Of a DNA stretch of 64,000 bases, positions 58,858-64,000 are shown in pieces (within the stretch, counting starts at the first letter, position 1; each line of letters starts with the position of its first letter). A program made the position numbers and the translations under genes. The notes beneath the pieces are model-generated. The model was not told the DNA's origin, did not search any database, and worked only from the letters and a program-made list of their open reading frames with translations. The stretch comes from Urechis unicinctus (lineage: Eukaryota; Annelida; Polychaeta; Xenopneusta; Urechidae): NCBI GenBank assembly GCA_034190875.2, contig CM067343.1, positions 36,046,420 through 36,110,419 of the forward strand. Direction: 5' to 3'.

Positions 58858-61790
58858 CACTACAATCGATCAAATGGTGCAACATGCCCAAGATTATTTC
58901 AAGGTAAACACAGAGAAAAATATTCTATTGTTTACACGGAACTTTCTGTGCGGCTCCAGGAAGATGTTAAGTAAAAATGCATGCTTGCACTTGTGAGGCT
59001 TTTGATGAATGCTTTTAAAAATATACTCAATTAAATAATTGCCAGATGTCATTATTGACACATATCGCAAGCAGTTGTCCGGATTAAAGGGCGAATTAAA
59101 ATGGTAAATGTATGTACCTTTAACACTGGCTTTTGACTCGAATATAGCCACTTCGGCCTGTTGCCAACCGATTGTCCATATTAAATGTCCCCTTCTGATC
59201 ATCTGTCATTTGATATTCAGTAGTTTCGCTTTGTCTAACAATAAACACCGGTATAATAATTAAGTGAACCAAATATATCTTTATATGATATCTTTATTAT
59301 CATAATAGGACGGGCCTTTAGTATCTTGAAAGGCCAACCAATAACTGCAGTTGTTCTCAATCATGCGATTTACCATAATTGAGTCTGGGATTTGTGGCAT
59401 AGGCCATTTCAAAACGTCCAATTGCATTGGAGGCGTCTAGATCCAAACGTTTGTGTAATGCTTAATCATACATGATGGAATCCGGTATTCTGATGCAGTA
59501 AGCAATAACATGTATTACTGAGAAAGCGGAAAGAACTGCTGTTGTATAATGCATCCTAGCTTATTCTTCAATGTTGACACTAACAAATCTTTTGAACAAT
59601 CACAACCCCCCCAAAAATAACTGCGATGTCGCTGCGTTTTTATAACGCAAACCCATTATTAGCTACGTTTGCCCCAATTCTCCTTGCTTAAACGGTCATT
59701 TAGTGACGCATTTGTTGTAATGGCGATGCCACTGATTGCTCCTATATCAACTTATGCTATGGGCAGTGTGCCATATAATCATTGCACGATTGTGGGTCAT
59801 GGGTCTACCAAAGATAGCGTAACCGTAGTACCAGAACAATTAGTAAAAACCAATTAGCAAGTGAATCACGCTATTACCTACAGGTTCTGTTATTTATTTA
59901 CAATAAAATGCTATAACCATATTTGGGCTACCTATGATCAAGTAATACCGTACGAAGAAGATGAATGTTCTACTTTTATTTAACTGATCACATGTCTTTT
60001 GGAGCAACCATTTTGTGGCAGTGCCGCGTTTGAAAGACATGTTTGCGAGGTGGATACAGACAGGTGCATATTTCGGAAAAATTGAGGGCAAGCCATTACG
60101 AGGTAAGTTTACAGATGGCAAAGATTGCACTGTGCTTTCTAACGATTCATTGTCGTTGCACACGGTCCATATAACAATTTGTACTTGACTATCGGTGCTT
60201 TATAACTACAATGATTATAATAAAACTAGAGTTTTTAAAGCTGGCATTCCTCGCAACTTTTTCGGGATAATAACCGTAGATTAAAATTACGCAATTATTT
60301 TGTACTGACAGGAAGGACCTAATTCTGTCATAAAGATCTATTAATACCTGTCTGATTAAGCCTTTATACTAAAATTCTGTCATACAAATCTATTGATACC
60401 TGCTTGGTTAAGCCGTTATACTAATACATAATAATACTCACATAACGCTTCATTTGGGGCGCAGTAGAGCATGGGGTAGAGCTTGGGTTTTGACTGGAAA
60501 CGAGCGTTAAGGGATTTCAATATGAACTTATTCAGTGGGGACTGAACTGCCGCCTGAAATCATTGGCAGATACACTCGTACAGCAAAAGCCGCTCGCTCG
60601 CCTGTTGCGCATAAACTTTTAAAAAAGAACTGTAATTTCCTCCTTCCGTTGCGTTTATGAACTTGACACATAGCATGAATGGTAAGCATGCTTCCACAAT
60701 GATTTCACTATGTCTTGAGTTTACAAATTCTATTTCAATGACATACTTGAATAACATTCCAAATATATATGTTGTGCTTTTTCATGTTACGGGTATTCAT
60801 CAATATGTGTCCATGCAGCATTGTTAGGCTGGTCATGTACGGAAGTGGAGAATATAACCGTGATATGGAAAAATGAAGAGATTGTGTTAAGGTAATAACT
60901 CCTGTTGCAACATTGTCATTAATTGATTTGTTGGCTTCGAAGTTTAAACTAATTTTGCTTCTATTAAAATATAATGGAATATAACAAAGTGAGTATATTG
61001 ATCACTTAGAATGTAAGCTGCCGTATGATGTATTAATGTTCGAATGAGGTGCTCATATTTGCAGTGTTTCAAACACATCGTATCCCTTTGATGTATAAGA
61101 AGTACGCTTATTGCCAATGCACTCGTGGCCTTAAGACTCAAAGAATATATATATACGCATGAAAGATATATGTAAAAGAATGCATGATATTCAAGCAGGA
61201 AGATAGTGGAGAGAATTCTGCCCAGATGTAACGTTCATGTATAATCAGTCGTTGTGATGCTTATTTTTGTATTATTTTCATATTTGCTTTCATTCGCAGC
61301 GGTTTTATACCATTCAGTTGTCTTATGGCCCTTTTTTAGATATGCTGTCCCCTTACTCGTGTGGTGACAATGTACCGTAACATGTACCTTGGTTTGCAAG
61401 TCGTATAGCTAAGCAGCCCTTCGACAAAACTGGCAATCGCACTGTTCATAATTGTCGATAGCATAACCATCTTGAGAGAAATGTGTTCAATCCCGTATTG
61501 CCAACCTAATAACATCATCTATAATTACTCGAGAAAATATGCATTAACTCATAAATAAAATCTTTCAGCCCTATTCAATGCAGCTTGCACGCCTCAAAGT
61601 GATGGAATGGACCATATTCGATGCTATACCCGAAGTACAAAGGGTAGTCACGATCGATCGCTTTCCTCTCCTCATCAGTAATAATAAAATGTGCTCTCAG
61701 AGGAGAGATCGTTGAGTAAAAAAGGCGACATAGTCATACTTAACAGCCAGTTGCAATTGCAACGCGAATTATTGATCTACCGTTTTACAA
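58858..61790. repeat. Large repeat copy B, block 10
   Basis: Partner of 29,085-31,900. B has extra bases at about 59.12-59.24 kb and at 60.52-60.60 kb, the latter preserved in diverged form near 6.96-7.03 kb, so A's block 10 lost it. Confidence 0.86.
60322..60425. repeat. Two-copy 52-bp tandem duplication
   Basis: AATTCTGTCATA...TTATACTAA occurs at about 60,322-60,374 and again at about 60,375-60,425 with several changes. Copy A has a single unit (about 30,550-30,606), so the duplication is private to B. Confidence 0.8.
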
Positions 61791-61791
61791 T

Positions 61792-61880
61792 CTGATCTCA
61801 GGTGGAATGTTTATGCATGCAAAATGTTTTTGTACACACAACCGGTTAGTTGAAAATTGACCAACTGGCAACTGGCAACT
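61792..61880 (-). repeat. Junction element, inverse of 45.02-45.10 kb
   Basis: About 90 bases, reverse complement of 45,016-45,104. Includes a short duplication (CAACTGGCAACTGGCAACTAG). Sits between block 10 of B and the start of C. Confidence 0.75.
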
Positions 61881-61899
61881 AGCACTCGCCGGTTCTGCG

Positions 61900-64000
61900 C
61901 ATTAGTTAGTGAGAAGAATAGTTCATATTTTCAAGGTTTCAAACAACATTATTGGCTTCGTTTCCTTATGTTGCACAAGCCGGGAAATTTCAAGTGCACT
62001 CATGACCTTTCAGATCAGCTCCAAAAAACATCAAAAAAAGATGTAAAGGGATGCATGATATGCGAGCAGGAATATTTCGGAGAAAATTCTGGACAAACTC
62101 GAGCCGCCGGTGCCATAATTGTGCGAATCAATAAAATTAACCTGTTCCGTCACTTACATACACTTTTATATCGGCTCGTTAAGACGGTGGTTGCTGGTAC
62201 AACAACATATCAAATGCAATCTATGGCTTGATCATGAGGTGTAATAGGAATTCATAACGACTACAATTAGTCAATGAGCGATGTAAGTGGGGTGTGATAA
62301 CCAGCTCGTTACTCTCTAACTTGCCTGTATATCTCGCGATTGAGTGAGATTGAGTTTGGCCGAAAGCCTAGTGTATCCAGTTGTGGGCACAAAGCTTCAT
62401 TACAAATGTTGTAGCTCCTTACTCTAAAAGTCCCACTCTACCACTCATAACTCAGCTAACCAGATGAACCATTGGGTAACACTACATCCAAACTGACAGT
62501 ACAAATGTGCTACAATCAATAATTCCGAGCAATTGATCATCGTGAGATATGAGCTCTCTGTTTTTCGCTTACGCAGAGTCATCTCTTCTCCTCCCGTGGC
62601 CAATGAGTGATGCTTTTAATGGGTTACCTGTGCCACTGATGGACTAGTACTATAAGTGCTCATACCTATAATCACTATTACCTCGTCCGATACCACCAAC
62701 AAACCATGTTGTATACGTCTATAATGTAACGATTGACGCCAGAAGCCGCTATCCAACAATACTTAAAGGTAGAGACAAGATTTGAATATGTATGACTAAT
62801 TGCGGTCACATTGATTCGCATGCAACGCTGACCATGTCGTGAGGGTGTCGCGCGAAGTAGGCCTGCTTAATCTTCCTCAACCCAACAATTCCCGAAGCCA
62901 TCCTTCTTGTTAGGCTTAGAATGACAACGAAATAGAAGACAAAATGTTGCTGATATTATTGTTAATCCTGTTTCACAATATCAAATTCGAAAATTACATG
63001 TGAGGCGTTCGCCAAATTACAATCAAATTACATGGGTCGACATTTGTTGACAGTGGTTCCAGGAAATATTAGACTTATTTTGTTTTGGAGGACATCACTG
63101 CGCCGATGCTAGAGGTATTTAACAAGTAAACGCAGTAAGCAATGAATGCCTACGCTATCATTCGTTTATAACACGACCGCCTGGCGCATGCGTGTGGGTG
63201 TAATATCCATCTTGGCAGTGCGTGTCAAGTTTTTTTTCCCGTACCGCCTGTGTCGTTGATAGGCAGTTTCCTTATGTAGTCATGCCATGTGGCATTTTAG
63301 AGAGGGTGTTGTTGGCATGTGCCAGGTTTGCACTGGCAAAGGTGACAGTAAACTGGCAAAACAATAGGCTGCAAAAGGGCAAACAGAGCTCTGATTTCTA
63401 GGTGCTGATATGTTGGATCTAATTTTCGTTGAGTCCATGTAAACATTCCACATATGCTCTTTAACATTTTGTTGATCTGAAGTTCGAACGATTGACACGG
63501 TTCAAAAAGCGTCAGCAGAGAACATTGATAAAAATCGACACTTCGACACTTCGGCAAAAGCCCTGTTACCCACACCAAATCAACCTGGCAGATTAGAATA
63601 TGTTGTCCCTGCTATTGCTCAAACTTACATGCCTTTCGACGCCTCAAAGCATACATGAACTTACTGCAATCCAACGTAACTAGTGCAGAGTATTTAAACG
63701 AATGAAACTAATGAATGTTTATGGGCTAAAGCGCAAGAAATACAACCTTCGTCAATTGTTCAGCCATTGCAATTCTAGCCAAATGTATCAGCCAAAAACA
63801 TTAGCAAAACCTAAGCATCACCGACAAGGGATTGCGAAGTAACTGAGCATGGGATTTTACGACTGCTGTTTAATTATATTATGAGGTTTGGTACATGCTT
63901 ACGTAAGCGCCATGCTGAGCCCATGTAAAGCATAACTCTAAAGCGACGCAACACTCCATGGACTATCAAATCATCGCAAAATACAGCGTGGTATTTTTGT
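61900..64000. repeat. Large repeat copy C (start; runs off the window)
   Basis: Begins at the equivalent of 37,265 in B, then carries block 2 (62,400-63,490) and the A/C-shared segment (63,600-64,000). It keeps features of both A (4.8-5.2 kb equivalent present) and B (37.3-38.1 kb equivalent present), so it is not a simple copy of either. Confidence 0.87.

Noticed and set aside
1-64000. Possibility of a viral, bacterial or organellar genome
   Set aside because: No dense coding, no rRNA or tRNA genes, eukaryotic retrotransposon present, splice-like sites present.

Overview
The window looks like AT-rich nuclear DNA of a metazoan, probably an aquatic invertebrate (low confidence on the group). 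Three things point this way: splice-acceptor-like sites in a decayed multi-exon gene, a degenerate CR1/L2-like non-LTR retrotransposon with an ATT-repeat tail, and tRNA-derived sequence and long microsatellites. There is no bacterial gene organisation, no rRNA, no CRISPR array and no intact protein-coding gene that I can support. Nearly all short open frames are chance.

Layout. Positions 52-1663 hold a broken gene: a SAP-like N-terminal exon, possible middle exons, and a YqaJ-type (lambda-exonuclease fold) nuclease domain whose D...ExK signature is still readable despite stops and frameshifts. From about 2.4 kb to the end, the window is mostly a very long non-coding repeat in at least three copies in the same orientation. 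Copy A covers about 2.4-31.9 kb, copy B about 35.7-61.8 kb, and copy C runs from about 61.9 kb off the end. Anchors of 12-25 identical bases occur in the same order in A and B. Their offset drifts from about 33.3 kb up to 37.2 kb and down to 29.8 kb as copy-specific segments come and go. C follows B by about 24.2 kb.

A-specific segments lie at 9.79-12.72, 13.65-18.31 and 18.60-19.37 kb, plus the LINE at 26.1-28.9 kb. B-specific ones lie at 36.79-38.21 (partly shared with C), 40.6-45.2, 48.0-49.4 and 55.5-56.5 kb. A second, older repeat layer lies inside the units: modules at 2.8, 6.9-8.0, 8.1-9.0 and 13.0 kb recur, more diverged, at 29-31.8, 32.5-33.4, 24.8-25.2, 41-42, 56-57 and 59-61 kb.

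Other structure: a pair of about 1.3-kb inverted arms (33.09-34.37 and 43.45-44.74 kb) about 9 kb apart; a tRNA-like element with a perfect B box at 21.3 kb whose copy at 52.1 kb has lost the box; a clean six-copy 13-bp minisatellite at 11.3 kb; a 244-bp TA/GATA microsatellite at 17.85-18.09 kb; and two coding-like remnants (14.94-15.25 kb plus strand, unknown; 17.25-17.55 kb minus strand, possibly a gag zinc-knuckle relic). The most unusual observation is the array of roughly 25-30-kb gene-free units itself; I cannot assign it to a named element class. All alignments were made by eye, so block edges are good to tens of bases at best.
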